From assembly GCA_963740835.1 (NCBI GenBank), contig CAVUFH010000002.1, positions 930,001-994,000 on the forward strand: a stretch of 64,000 nucleotides of DNA. Direction: 5' to 3'. A program made the position numbers and the translations under genes. The notes under the pieces are model-generated. The model had not been told where the DNA came from and ran no database searches. It saw only the letters and a program-made list of their open reading frames with translations. Of this stretch, positions 8,942-17,237 are shown piece by piece. The stretch comes from CAVUFH01 sp963740835 (lineage in GTDB: Bacteria; Actinomycetota; Acidimicrobiia; IMCC26256; PALSA-610). Within the stretch, counting starts at the first letter, position 1; every line of letters starts with the position of its first letter.

Positions 8942-9876
8942 CCGTCGAGCTGGTCCCCCCGGCCGCGCCGTGGCCCGAACTCGCCGCACGGGGCATCACC
9001 GTGACCGCGGTCGACGGCGTGATGCTCGAGTCCCGCGCCGCCGCGCTGGCTGGCCGCTCGATCAAGACGTCGTCGAAGCAGGCCGCGCTCGACCTCGCCA
9101 TCCGGTGCGTCGACCTCACCACGCTCGAAGGCGCCGACACTCCGGGCAAGGTGCGTGCGCTCGCGAGCAAGGCGGTACGCCCCGATCCGCTCGACCCGAG
9201 CGCGCCCGCGGTCGCCGCGGTGTGCGTGTACCCCACGCTCGTGCGGGTCGCGGCGGGCGCGGTCGCGGGGAGCGGCGTGCGCGTCGCGAGCGTTGCGGGC
9301 GCGTTCCCTTCGGGACTGTCAGCGCTCGACCTGCGGCTCACCGAGATCCGGCGCGCAGTTGCCGACGGCGCCGACGAGATCGACATCGTGCTGAACCGGT
9401 CCGCGTTCCTCGCGGGGCGCTACCAAGAGGCGTTCGAGGAGATCGTCGCGGCCAAGGAGGCGTGCGGTGCCGCGCACCTGAAGACGATCCTCGAGACCGG
9501 CGAGCTCGGCACCTACGACCAGATTCGCCGCGCGTCGGTGCTCGCGATGGCCGCCGGCTCCGACTTCATCAAGACCTCGACCGGCAAGATCGCGCCGGCC
9601 GCCACGCTGCCCACCGCGCTCTGCATGAGCGAGGCGATCCGCGACTACCGGCGCGACACGGGCCGCACGGTCGGGCTCAAGCTCGCGGGCGGCATCCGCA
9701 CCGCCAAGGAAGCATGGCAGTACCTCGTGGTGGTGCTCGAGACCCTCGGCGCCGACTGGATGCACCCCGACCGGCTCCGCCTCGGCGCGTCGAGCCTGCT
9801 CAACGACCTGTTGCTGCAGCGGGCCAAGCTGCGGAGCGGCCGCTACGAGAAGCCGTCGCGCTTCACCATCGACTGA
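8938..9876 (+). CDS. deoC: Deoxyribose-phosphate aldolase
   Basis: The 312-residue class I aldolase cleaves 2-deoxyribose-5-phosphate to acetaldehyde and glyceraldehyde-3-phosphate. The Schiff-base lysine lies in DFIKTSTGK at about residue 211 and the second catalytic lysine in VGLKLAGGIRT near 246. An N-terminal extension before the barrel (RSIKTSSKQAALDLAIRCVDLTTLEGADTPGKV) matches the longer DeoC form found in many Actinobacteria. The GTG start overlaps the mutase stop (GTGA). Two aldehyde-dehydrogenase-family genes follow, fitting removal of the acetaldehyde product. Confidence 0.95.
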   Translation: MTVELVPPAAPWPELAARGITVTAVDGVMLESRAAALAGRSIKTSSKQAALDLAIRCVDLTTLEGADTPGKVRALASKAVRPDPLDPSAPAVAAVCVYPTLVRVAAGAVAGSGVRVASVAGAFPSGLSALDLRLTEIRRAVADGADEIDIVLNRSAFLAGRYQEAFEEIVAAKEACGAAHLKTILETGELGTYDQIRRASVLAMAAGSDFIKTSTGKIAPAATLPTALCMSEAIRDYRRDTGRTVGLKLAGGIRTAKEAWQYLVVVLETLGADWMHPDRLRLGASSLLNDLLLQRAKLRSGRYEKPSRFTID

Positions 9877-9926
9877 CGGCGGAAGATCCACCCCATGAGC
9901 GCAGCCAGGCGCATACCGGAGGCCCG

Positions 9927-9980
9927 GTGACGTCAATCAGGTCGAGCGGTGTTCGAGGGCCGGAGGTCGTAGCCGCATGA
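9927..9980 (+). CDS. Possible 17-codon upstream ORF before the aldehyde dehydrogenase gene
   Basis: A GTG preceded by GGAGG at 9918-9922 opens a 17-residue ORF, MTSIRSSGVRGPEVVAA. Its TGA overlaps the ATG of the aldehyde dehydrogenase gene. The last 30 bases (9951-9980 region) are almost the same as the end of another short ORF at 63497-63580, which also overlaps the next gene by ATGA. The differences between the two change amino acids, which suggests the nucleotide element (it contains the GGAGG ribosome site of the next gene) may be what is conserved. Translation of the peptide is unproven. Confidence 0.3.
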   Translation: MTSIRSSGVRGPEVVAA

Positions 9981-11446
9981 GCATGGAACCTCTCACCGGC
10001 TTCGATGTCGAGTACGCGCCCGCACTCGAGTCCACGGCGGTCGTTTCGCTCGCGCCACGGTACGAGCTCTTCATCGGCGGCCGGTGGGTCGCGCCCGCGA
10101 GCGGCGCGTACCTGCCGTCGATCAACCCCGCCAATGAAGCGGTCCTCACCGAGGTCGCCGATGCCGGTCCCGGAGACATCGATGCAGCCGTGCGCGCCGC
10201 CCGCGACGCGTGGCCGGCGTGGGCCGCGCTCCCGGCGAAGGAACGCGCCAAGTACGTGTTCCGGATCGCGCGCGAACTCTTGGAGCGCGCGCGCGAGTTT
10301 GCGGTGTTGGAGACGCTCGATGGTGGCAAGCCGATCAAGGAATCGCGCGACGTCGACATCCCACTCGCGGCCGCGCACTTCTTCTACTACGCGGGCTGGG
10401 CCGACAAGCTCGAGTACGCCGCACCGGGTCGCCTCTCCCGGCCGCTCGGAGTCGCGGGTCAGATCATCCCGTGGAACTTCCCCTTGCTCATGGCCGCGTG
10501 GAAGCTCGCTCCCGCGCTCGCGACCGGCAACGTCTGCGTGCTCAAGCCGGCGGAAACCACACCGCTCACCGCGCTGTTGCTCGCGCGGATCATCGAGGAC
10601 GCCGGCATACCGCCCGGCGTCGTGAACATCGTCACCGGCGGGCGCGCCACCGGTGCCGCACTCGTCGCGCACCCCGACGTCGACAAGATCGCGTTCACCG
10701 GGTCCACCGCGGTCGGCAAAGCGATCCAAAAGCAGGTGGCCGGCACCGGCAAGAAGGTGACGCTCGAGCTCGGTGGCAAGGCCGCGAACGTCGTGTTCGA
10801 GGACGCCGCGCTCGACCAGGCCGTCGAAGGAATCGTCAATGGGATCTTCTTCAACCAAGGGCACGTGTGCTGCGCCGGTTCTCGCCTCCTCGTGCAGGAA
10901 TCGGTCGCCGAGCTCGTGCTCGACAAGCTACGCACACGCCTCGCGACGTTGCGCGTCGGCGACCCACTCGACAAGAACACCGACCTCGGTGCGATCAACA
11001 GCGCCGAGCAGCTGCAACGAATCGAGACGCTGTACGAGGCCGGCGTCGCCGAAGGTGCCGAGCCGTTCCAGCCGGCATGCGCGCTCCCGGATCGGGGCTA
11101 CTGGTTCCGGCCCACGGTGTTCACGAACGTCGCGCAGTCGCACCGCATCGCGCGCGAGGAGATCTTCGGGCCGGTGCTGAGTGTGCTGACCTTCCGCAGC
11201 CCGGCCGAAGCGGTCGAGAAGGCGAACAACACGCCATACGGGCTCTCCGCGGGCGTCTGGACGGAGAAGGGATCGAAGATCCTCTGGATGGCGGACCGCC
11301 TGCGAGCGGGCGTGGTGTGGGCGAACACGTTCAACCGCTTCGACCCCGGCAGCCCGTTCGGCGGGTTCCAGGAGAGCGGCTTCGGCCGCGAGGGCGGCGT
11401 CGCGGGGCTGTTCCCGTACATGCACTTGGAGCGCGTCGCGCCATGA
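9977..11446 (+). CDS. NAD(P)-dependent aldehyde dehydrogenase
   Basis: The 489-residue protein is a complete ALDH-superfamily enzyme. It has the IIPWNFPL cofactor motif near residue 160, FTGSTAVGK near 238, the general-base segment ELGGK near 264, the catalytic cysteine in GHVCCAGSR near 297, and EEIFGPVLSV near 394. It oxidises an aldehyde to the acid with NAD(P)+. Directly after deoC, the natural substrate is probably acetaldehyde from deoxyribose-5-phosphate cleavage; this is context inference. A GGAGG site lies about ten bases before the ATG. The stop overlaps the start of the next gene (ATGA). Confidence 0.93.
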   Translation: MSMEPLTGFDVEYAPALESTAVVSLAPRYELFIGGRWVAPASGAYLPSINPANEAVLTEVADAGPGDIDAAVRAARDAWPAWAALPAKERAKYVFRIARELLERAREFAVLETLDGGKPIKESRDVDIPLAAAHFFYYAGWADKLEYAAPGRLSRPLGVAGQIIPWNFPLLMAAWKLAPALATGNVCVLKPAETTPLTALLLARIIEDAGIPPGVVNIVTGGRATGAALVAHPDVDKIAFTGSTAVGKAIQKQVAGTGKKVTLELGGKAANVVFEDAALDQAVEGIVNGIFFNQGHVCCAGSRLLVQESVAELVLDKLRTRLATLRVGDPLDKNTDLGAINSAEQLQRIETLYEAGVAEGAEPFQPACALPDRGYWFRPTVFTNVAQSHRIAREEIFGPVLSVLTFRSPAEAVEKANNTPYGLSAGVWTEKGSKILWMADRLRAGVVWANTFNRFDPGSPFGGFQESGFGREGGVAGLFPYMHLERVAP

Positions 11447-12321
11447 CGGATTCCGCCGAACGGCTTCCCGTGCGTAAGACCTACAAGTTGTTCATCGGTG
11501 GTGCGTTTCCGCGCTCGGAGTCCGGCCGTACGTTCGCGGTACGCGACCGCGGCGGTCTCGTCGTCGCGAACGCGGTGCAGGGTTCGCGCAAGGACATGCG
11601 CGACGCGGTGCGCGCGGCACGGGCCGCGCAACCCAAGTGGGCCGGAGCCACCGCGTACCTGCGGGGCCAGGTGCTCTATCGCGTTGCCGAGATGATGGAA
11701 GGACGCGCGTCCCAGCTCGTCGACGAGCTCCGTGTCCTCGGTGCCGGCGGCGATGCCGCGACGCGCGAAGTGACGGCGAGCATCGACCGATGGATCTGGT
11801 ACGCGGGCTGGGCCGACAAGATCGCGCCGGTGGCGGGCACGGTGAACCCGGTCGCGGGCCCGTACTTCGACTTCACGGTGCCCGAGCCCGTCGGTGTCGT
11901 CGGCGTCGTCGCGCCCGATGATCCCCCGCTGCTCGGTCTGGTATCGCTCGTCGCACCCGTGCTGTGCGCGGGCAACGCAGTGGTCGTGCTCGCGTCGGAG
12001 ACGAACCCGCTCATCGCGATCACGCTCGCGGAGATCCTCGCGACTTCGGACCTCCCGGGCGGCGTGGTGAACGTGCTCACGGGCTCGAAGCAGGAGATCG
12101 GCCCATGGCTCGCCGGCCACGGTGACGTCGACACGATCGACGTGACCGGTGCCGCGCCCGATCTCGCCGTCGTGATGGAACAGGCCGCGGCGGACGACGT
12201 GAAACGCGTCATCCGTCCGCTCGGCCCGGATCCGGAGTGGTGGAACGGTGCAGGCGAGTCGCCGTACGCGGTGACCGCAACGATGGAGCTCAAGACCGTG
12301 TGGCATCCCAAGGGCCTGTGA
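11443..12321 (+). CDS. Truncated aldehyde-dehydrogenase-like protein without catalytic residues
   Basis: The 292-residue protein aligns with the N-terminal, NAD-binding part of ALDHs: YKLFIGGAFPRSESG near the start, WIWYAGWADKI near 115, VGVVAPDDPPLL near 148, and GNAVVVLASETNPL near 178. The ELGGK glutamate segment, the catalytic Cys motif and the whole catalytic and oligomerisation half are missing; the protein ends after a short unique tail. There is no frame disruption and it is tightly coupled to the full ALDH at 9977-11446, so I read it as a specialised partner or regulatory subunit, not decay. Its length and position immediately after a complete paralogue are the evidence. Confidence 0.75.
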   Translation: MTDSAERLPVRKTYKLFIGGAFPRSESGRTFAVRDRGGLVVANAVQGSRKDMRDAVRAARAAQPKWAGATAYLRGQVLYRVAEMMEGRASQLVDELRVLGAGGDAATREVTASIDRWIWYAGWADKIAPVAGTVNPVAGPYFDFTVPEPVGVVGVVAPDDPPLLGLVSLVAPVLCAGNAVVVLASETNPLIAITLAEILATSDLPGGVVNVLTGSKQEIGPWLAGHGDVDTIDVTGAAPDLAVVMEQAAADDVKRVIRPLGPDPEWWNGAGESPYAVTATMELKTVWHPKGL

Positions 12322-13028
12322 CGATGCCGCTACAGGCGATCGCCTTCGACGGTGACGACACTCTCTGGCACAACGAGGGCCTGTTCTCGATGACGCAGGA
12401 CCGGTTCCGCGCGCTCCTCGCGGATGCCGTCGATATCGAGGAGCTCGACGCGCGGCTGCTCGCGACAGAGCGCGAAAACGTCGCGGTGTACGGCTACGGC
12501 GTGAAGGGCTTCACCCTCTCGATGATCGAGACCGCGATCGAAGTCACGAACGGCAACGTCGACGCGGACACGATCTACCGCATCCTGAGCTTCGCCAAGG
12601 ATCAGCTGTCGCGACCGGTGGAGCTGCTTCCAGGCGTGTCCGAGACCATCGACGCGCTCGCCGGTCGCTATCGCCTGCTGCTCATCACCAAAGGCGATCT
12701 CTTCGACCAGGAGAGCAAGATCGCGCGCTCGGGTCTCGCGGACCGGTTCGACGTGATCGAGGTCGTTGCCGAGAAGGAGCCCGACGTGTACCGCCGCGTG
12801 CTGCGGCGCAACGGCATCGACGCGCACGACTTCCTGATGATCGGCAACTCGGTGCGCTCGGACGTGTTGCCGGTGCTCGCGGTGGGCGGTCAGGCCGCGC
12901 ACGTGCCCTACCACCTGACGTGGGAGCTCGAGGTCGCCGAACCACCGCACGCGCACGACGGTTACTGGGAGCTCGACGACATCAGTCACGTGCCTGCGCT
13001 CGTGGCCCGGCTCGAATCCGCCGCGTGA
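12318..13028 (+). CDS. HAD-superfamily hydrolase
   Basis: The roughly 236-residue HAD phosphatase has motif I FDGDDTLW at the N-terminus (nucleophile and acid Asp), motif II/III region LLLITKGD near residue 118, and motif IV GNSVRSDVLP near 175. The cap domain is helical. These enzymes remove phosphate from small metabolites; in this operon a nucleotide or sugar phosphate is a reasonable guess, but nothing fixes the substrate. The GTG at 12318 overlaps the previous stop (GTGA); ATG at 12324 is an equally good start. Confidence 0.85.
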   Translation: MTMPLQAIAFDGDDTLWHNEGLFSMTQDRFRALLADAVDIEELDARLLATERENVAVYGYGVKGFTLSMIETAIEVTNGNVDADTIYRILSFAKDQLSRPVELLPGVSETIDALAGRYRLLLITKGDLFDQESKIARSGLADRFDVIEVVAEKEPDVYRRVLRRNGIDAHDFLMIGNSVRSDVLPVLAVGGQAAHVPYHLTWELEVAEPPHAHDGYWELDDISHVPALVARLESAA

Positions 13029-13050
13029 CGGCGCGTGCGAGGATCCCGGA

Positions 13051-13917
13051 ATGAGTGAGCCGACGAATCCCTACGAAGCGGCCACGCGGGCGGCCGCGGC
13101 CGTGGCCTCACTCACCGGTGTCCCGCGGCACGATGTCGCGGTCGTGCTCGGCTCGGGGTGGGGCGACGCCGCGGCACAGCTCGGCCGGATCGTGTGGGAA
13201 GGTCCGCTCCGCGAGGTGCCGGGTATCCCGCAACCGACCGTGGGCGGGCACCAGGGCCGGCTGTTCTCGGTGGACGCGGACGGCCGCGCGGTGCTCGTGT
13301 TCGCGGGCCGGTCGCATCTGTACGAAGGTCATCCCGTACACACGGTCGTGCACGGCGTGCGCACCGCGGTGCTCGCGGGGTGTGGTGTCGTCATCCTGAC
13401 GAACGCGGCCGGCGGCCTCGACCCGGATGTGCCCGTCGGTACCCCGGTGCTGCTCCGCGACCACCTCAACCTCACCGGGGCGTCGCCGATGGCGGGTAAC
13501 GATCCACCGGTGGCGTTCGGGATCCGGTTCTGCGATCTCACCGAGGCGTACGACGCCGGCCTGCGCGCGCTCGCGCACCGCGTGGACGCTGATCTCCCAG
13601 AGGGTGTGTACGCGGGACTCCTCGGAGGGGCCTACGAGACCCCGGCCGAGATCCGCATGTTGCGCACGCTCGGTGCGGATCTCGTCGGCATGTCGACGGT
13701 GCTCGAGACGATCGCGGCGCGCCACCTCGGCGCACGCGTGCTCGGCATCAGCCTGGTGACCAATTTCGCGGCGGGTATCTCGCCCGAGGTGCTCGCGCAC
13801 GCGGAGGTGCTCGCGGCGGGTCGGGCCGCCGCGCCGCGCATGACGGCCTTGCTCACCGGTGTCGTGAACGGGCTCACCGGCGTCGTGAAGGGCATCGAGC
13901 CAAAGGGAGACGCGTGA
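13051..13917 (+). CDS. punA: Purine nucleoside phosphorylase
   Basis: The 288-residue trimeric-type PNP splits inosine, guanosine and deoxy forms into base and (deoxy)ribose-1-phosphate. Phosphate-site motifs are visible: VVLGSGWG near residue 29, GRSHLYEGH near 90, TNAAGGL near 115, GAYETPAEIRML near 193 and the MSTVLET region near 211. The product feeds the mutase at 7289. The order PNP, mutase, upp, add, deoA, cdd in one neighbourhood is also known from M. tuberculosis. The stop overlaps the next start (GTGA). Confidence 0.94.
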   Translation: MSEPTNPYEAATRAAAAVASLTGVPRHDVAVVLGSGWGDAAAQLGRIVWEGPLREVPGIPQPTVGGHQGRLFSVDADGRAVLVFAGRSHLYEGHPVHTVVHGVRTAVLAGCGVVILTNAAGGLDPDVPVGTPVLLRDHLNLTGASPMAGNDPPVAFGIRFCDLTEAYDAGLRALAHRVDADLPEGVYAGLLGGAYETPAEIRMLRTLGADLVGMSTVLETIAARHLGARVLGISLVTNFAAGISPEVLAHAEVLAAGRAAAPRMTALLTGVVNGLTGVVKGIEPKGDA

Positions 13918-14609
13918 TTCCGAACCTTGGCACGATCCTCGGCGTGTGGGCGCATCCCGACGACGAGGGCTACCTCTCGGCCGGGATCATGGCCGACGCG
14001 GTGCGCAACGGGAGACGCGTCGTGTGCGTCACGGCGACGCGTGGTGAAGCCGCGGATCCGGAGCGGTGGCCGCCCGCCGAGCTCGCGCAGATCCGCGAGG
14101 CGGAGATCGCGAACGCGCTCGCGATCCTCGGTGTCGCCGATCACCGCTGGCTCGACTATCCCGACGGCGGCTGTGCCGACCTCGATGCCGAAGCCGCGAT
14201 CACCCGCATCGTCGCGATCATCGACGAAGTGCGTCCCGACACGGTCCTCACGTTCGGCCCCGATGGCAACACCGGTCACCCCGATCACATCGCGGTCAGC
14301 CAGTGGACCGAGCAGGCGGTCGCGCGTGCCGCGACCGATCCCGCGCTCTACTTCGCGACGAACAGCGCCGAATGGGCCGACCGCTTCGAGACCGCGGCGA
14401 TCGAAATGGGCGTGATGATGGGCGCGGATTCGCTGCCGCGCACAGCGCCCGAAGAGCTCACGATCCTGGTCAACCTCGACGGCGACCTCCTCGACATCAA
14501 GGAACGCGCCATGTGCGCGCAGGCGACCCAGGTCGACGACCTGCGCGCCGCCATGGGTCCGGAGCTGTACCGCGAGATCCTGCGGGAAGAAGCGTTCCGC
14601 CGCCCCTGA
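13914..14609 (+). CDS. PIG-L family deacetylase
   Basis: The 231-residue protein belongs to the LmbE/PIG-L zinc deacetylases. The zinc motif AHPDDE is at residues 13-18 and a second ligand motif HPDH lies near residue 122. Known members deacetylate N-acetylglucosaminyl lipids, mycothiol precursors (MshB) or mycothiol conjugates (Mca). At 231 residues it is shorter than MshB or Mca, so the substrate is left open. It is the last gene of the plus-strand run, coupled to punA by GTGA, and ends inside a strong hairpin. Confidence 0.85.
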   Translation: MIPNLGTILGVWAHPDDEGYLSAGIMADAVRNGRRVVCVTATRGEAADPERWPPAELAQIREAEIANALAILGVADHRWLDYPDGGCADLDAEAAITRIVAIIDEVRPDTVLTFGPDGNTGHPDHIAVSQWTEQAVARAATDPALYFATNSAEWADRFETAAIEMGVMMGADSLPRTAPEELTILVNLDGDLLDIKERAMCAQATQVDDLRAAMGPELYREILREEAFRRP

Positions 14610-14625
14610 GCGAGGCGGCGGAACG
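14593..14625. terminator. Hairpin terminator between convergent PIG-L and MMPL genes
   Basis: A perfect 12-bp inverted repeat (14593-14604 with 14614-14625) encloses a 9-base loop that holds the PIG-L stop codon. A perfect 14-bp palindrome, GAACGTCGACGTTC, at 14621-14634 overlaps its right arm. There is no T tract, as is common for high-GC terminators. The position between two convergent genes supports a bidirectional terminator. Confidence 0.7.
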
Positions 14626-14649
14626 TCGACGTTCTCGGCGGAGGCCGGT

Positions 14650-16962
14650 CTAACTGCCGGTGCCGACGAGCTCCTTCTCGGCTTCCGGTGCTTCGGGCGG
14701 TACCGGCGCGTGCTTCCCCTCGATGTGGACGCGGGGCAGGATGCGGTCCAGCCAGGCCGGGAACCACCAGTTACGGTCACCCAGCAGCTCCATCGTCGCG
14801 GGCACGAGCACCATGCGGACGACAGTCGCGTCGATGAGCACCGCGACCGCAAGGCCGAGACCGAACAGCTTCAACGATCGGTCGTCACCGAGCACGAACG
14901 CCGAGAACACGCACACCATGATGAGCGCGGCTGCGGTGATCACGCGTGCAGTGGCGGCGAGCCCGTCGGCAACCGCGGTCGGGTTGTCGTGCGTGCGGTC
15001 GTATTCCTCCTTCATGCGGGACAGGAGGAACACCTCGTAGTCCATCGAGAGACCGAACACGATCGCGAACAGCATCATCGGTGCCCACGCTTCGATGGGA
15101 CCTTCACGGCCGACCCCGATGAGGCTCGCGCCCCAGCCCCACTGGAAGACCGCGACCACCACGCCGTACGCGGCGCCGATCGACAACAGGTTCATGATGA
15201 CGGCCTTCAACGGCACGAGCAGCGAGCGGAACACGACCATGAGCAGGATGAAGCTCAGGATCAGCACGGCACCGATGAGGTACGGCAGCCGGCCGCTGAG
15301 ATACTCCGCGAAGTCCACCGACGCCGCGTTGAACCCACCGACCTTGGCGTTGATCCCGGATGTGGGGACGACGTCGTCGCGGAGGTGGTGCACGAGGCTG
15401 GCCGTCGCCGCGTCCTGCGGCGCGCTGTCGGCGTAGACCTGCACGAGCGCGAGATCGTTCGCCACCGGGATCGCGTTCGTCGTCGTCGCGACGCCCGGCG
15501 TGTCGCGCAACGTGTCGGTGAACGAAGTGAGCGCGGCCCGGTCCTGTGCGTCGGGCCCGGCAACGGTCACGATGATCGGGCCGTTGAAGCCGGGGCCGAA
15601 CCCTTCGGCGAGCAGGTCGTAGGCGCGGCGCGGAGTCTGGTCCTCCTTGAGGTTGCCCGTGTCGCCGAAGCCCATACGCAACGACAGCACCGGGACCGCG
15701 AGCAGCAGCAGGATGACGAGGCCCGCGACGAGCGCCGGCCACGGCCGGTGCTGGATCACGCGGCTCCACCGGTACCAGAGCTGCTCTTCGCGCGGCCTCA
15801 CCTTGCGGCGGGGCACCTCGTTGGCGAGGCCCTTGGCGAACGTCTTGCTGCCGACGATGACGACGACGAGCCCGACGATGCCGACGAGCGCGAACGCACC
15901 TTGCTTGAACAGCACCGCGAGCAGCAGACCGATGGTGACGACGAGCATGCCGATCGCGCCGCGGTACCGGGTGACCTCGACGCGCCGGCCCGCGAACCCG
16001 AGCAGCGCCGGGAGCAGGGTGACCGCCGCGATCATCATCACGAGGACGCCGAGCGCGGCGCCGGTGGCCAGGCCACGCACGAACGCGAGGCCCATCAGGT
16101 ACAGGCCCATCAGCGAGATGATCACCGTCGCGCCCGCGAACAACACCGCGCGACCCGAGGTGTCGACGGCGGCCGCGGTCGCGTCGACCGGTTCCAGGCC
16201 CGCGTGTAGCCCCTCGCGATATCGGGTGACGATGAACAGCGCGTAGTCGATGCCCACTCCGAGCCCGATCATCGCGGTGAGCTGCGGCGCGAAGTTCGGC
16301 ATCGACTGGACGTTGCTGACCAGCACGGTGAGCGCCACACCCGTGCCCAAACCGAACAGCGCGGTGACGATCGGCAGGCCCATCGCCAGCACGGAACCGA
16401 ACGCGATCAACAAGATGATGACGGCCGCGAGCAGACCGAGCGCCTCGCTCTCGGGCATCTCGAACTTGCTGAACATGTCGCCGCCGTACTCGACCGTGAG
16501 CCCGTCGACGTTCACGCCCTTGCCGAGGTCCTCGATCCGGGTGCCGAGGTCGACGACTTCTTGGTATTCGCGGTCACGCACCTGCAGTTCGGCGAACACG
16601 ATCGGCTTCGTCTTGCTCACCTGCGCCGCGCCCTGGGGGTCGTAGGGGCTGGTGACGCTGACACCGTCGAGCTGTCCGACCTCGGCGAACAGTCCCTCCA
16701 TTGCGGCCTTCACCTGTGGGTCGTCCACGCCCTGCTTGGCCTCGAAGACGATCTGCGCGTTGAAGCCGGCCCGATCGGGGTTCGCCGCTTCCAGTTGGCG
16801 CTGCACGTCGCGTGATTCGCTGTTCGGCAGTTTCATGTCGGCCCGGTAGTTCGAGCCGACGATGCCGTTCGCGACGACGCTGAAGACGATGAGGACTGCG
16901 ACCCACGCGATGAGGACCAGACCGCGGCGGCGTACGCAGAATCGGGCGATGCGATCGAGCAT
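14650..16962 (-). CDS. MMPL/RND-family membrane transporter
   Basis: The 770-residue protein has the RND layout: TM1 near residues 13-32, a large outer loop, five or six TM helices from about 170 (GLLAAVIILLIAFGSVLAMG, with a GVGIDYALFIVTRYREG motif), a long cytoplasmic charged segment near 385-400, then the second half repeating TM, outer loop and TM bundle with LSMDYEVFLLSRMKEEY. The paired GxxxDY(A/E) motifs are the proton-relay signatures of MMPL proteins, which export lipids or small hydrophobic compounds. It stands alone, so the cargo is unknown. A 15-bp tandem repeat and a CRP-like palindrome lie upstream. Confidence 0.92.
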   Translation of the reverse strand: MLDRIARFCVRRRGLVLIAWVAVLIVFSVVANGIVGSNYRADMKLPNSESRDVQRQLEAANPDRAGFNAQIVFEAKQGVDDPQVKAAMEGLFAEVGQLDGVSVTSPYDPQGAAQVSKTKPIVFAELQVRDREYQEVVDLGTRIEDLGKGVNVDGLTVEYGGDMFSKFEMPESEALGLLAAVIILLIAFGSVLAMGLPIVTALFGLGTGVALTVLVSNVQSMPNFAPQLTAMIGLGVGIDYALFIVTRYREGLHAGLEPVDATAAAVDTSGRAVLFAGATVIISLMGLYLMGLAFVRGLATGAALGVLVMMIAAVTLLPALLGFAGRRVEVTRYRGAIGMLVVTIGLLLAVLFKQGAFALVGIVGLVVVIVGSKTFAKGLANEVPRRKVRPREEQLWYRWSRVIQHRPWPALVAGLVILLLLAVPVLSLRMGFGDTGNLKEDQTPRRAYDLLAEGFGPGFNGPIIVTVAGPDAQDRAALTSFTDTLRDTPGVATTTNAIPVANDLALVQVYADSAPQDAATASLVHHLRDDVVPTSGINAKVGGFNAASVDFAEYLSGRLPYLIGAVLILSFILLMVVFRSLLVPLKAVIMNLLSIGAAYGVVVAVFQWGWGASLIGVGREGPIEAWAPMMLFAIVFGLSMDYEVFLLSRMKEEYDRTHDNPTAVADGLAATARVITAAALIMVCVFSAFVLGDDRSLKLFGLGLAVAVLIDATVVRMVLVPATMELLGDRNWWFPAWLDRILPRVHIEGKHAPVPPEAPEAEKELVGTGS

Positions 16963-17061
16963 GGGGGGAAGCTCGCTTTCGGTTCGGGGTCGCTACGGCA
17001 TGAGACCGCGTGCCGACGCGGAAGTCATCGGTGATCCGACCGTGAGTGATACGGGAGGCGC

Positions 17062-17136
17062 GCCGGATCTCTAGAAGCCGGATCTCTAGAAGCCGGATCT
17101 CTAGAAGCCGGATCTCTAGAAGCCGGATCTCTAGAA
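17062..17136. repeat. Tandem repeat, 5 perfect copies of a 15-bp unit
   Basis: GCCGGATCTCTAGAA is repeated five times without a mismatch, about 100-175 bp upstream of the MMPL start. The unit contains the palindrome TCTAGA. Perfect identity suggests a recent or unstable array. It is in no recognised gene. Confidence 0.95.
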
Positions 17137-17190
17137 GTACGACGCAGGCTATGCAGCCGTTGTGACAACGAATGGCCGGTTTCTGCCACG

Positions 17191-17206
17191 AGTGACGAAC
17201 GTCACA
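17191..17206. promoter_or_regulatory. CRP-like palindrome upstream of the MMPL gene
   Basis: AGTGACGAACGTCACA has the GTGA-N6-TCAC form of CRP-family binding sites, with 6-bp perfect arms GTGACG and CGTCAC around AA. It lies about 230 bp before the MMPL start and 32 bp after the adenosine deaminase stop. Binding by a CRP-family protein is inference from the motif alone. Confidence 0.4.
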
Positions 17207-17237
17207 CGTTGTTCGCGCGCGCGAAACGGGACGCGGC

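Noticed and set aside
14710..16209. 499-codon plus-strand ORF inside the MMPL gene
   Set aside because: Composition of a shadow frame (Asp/His/Arg/Glu rich) opposite a clear RND transporter.
17062..17136. CRISPR array
   Set aside because: Repeats are directly adjacent with no spacers and only 15 bp long; no cas genes are present.
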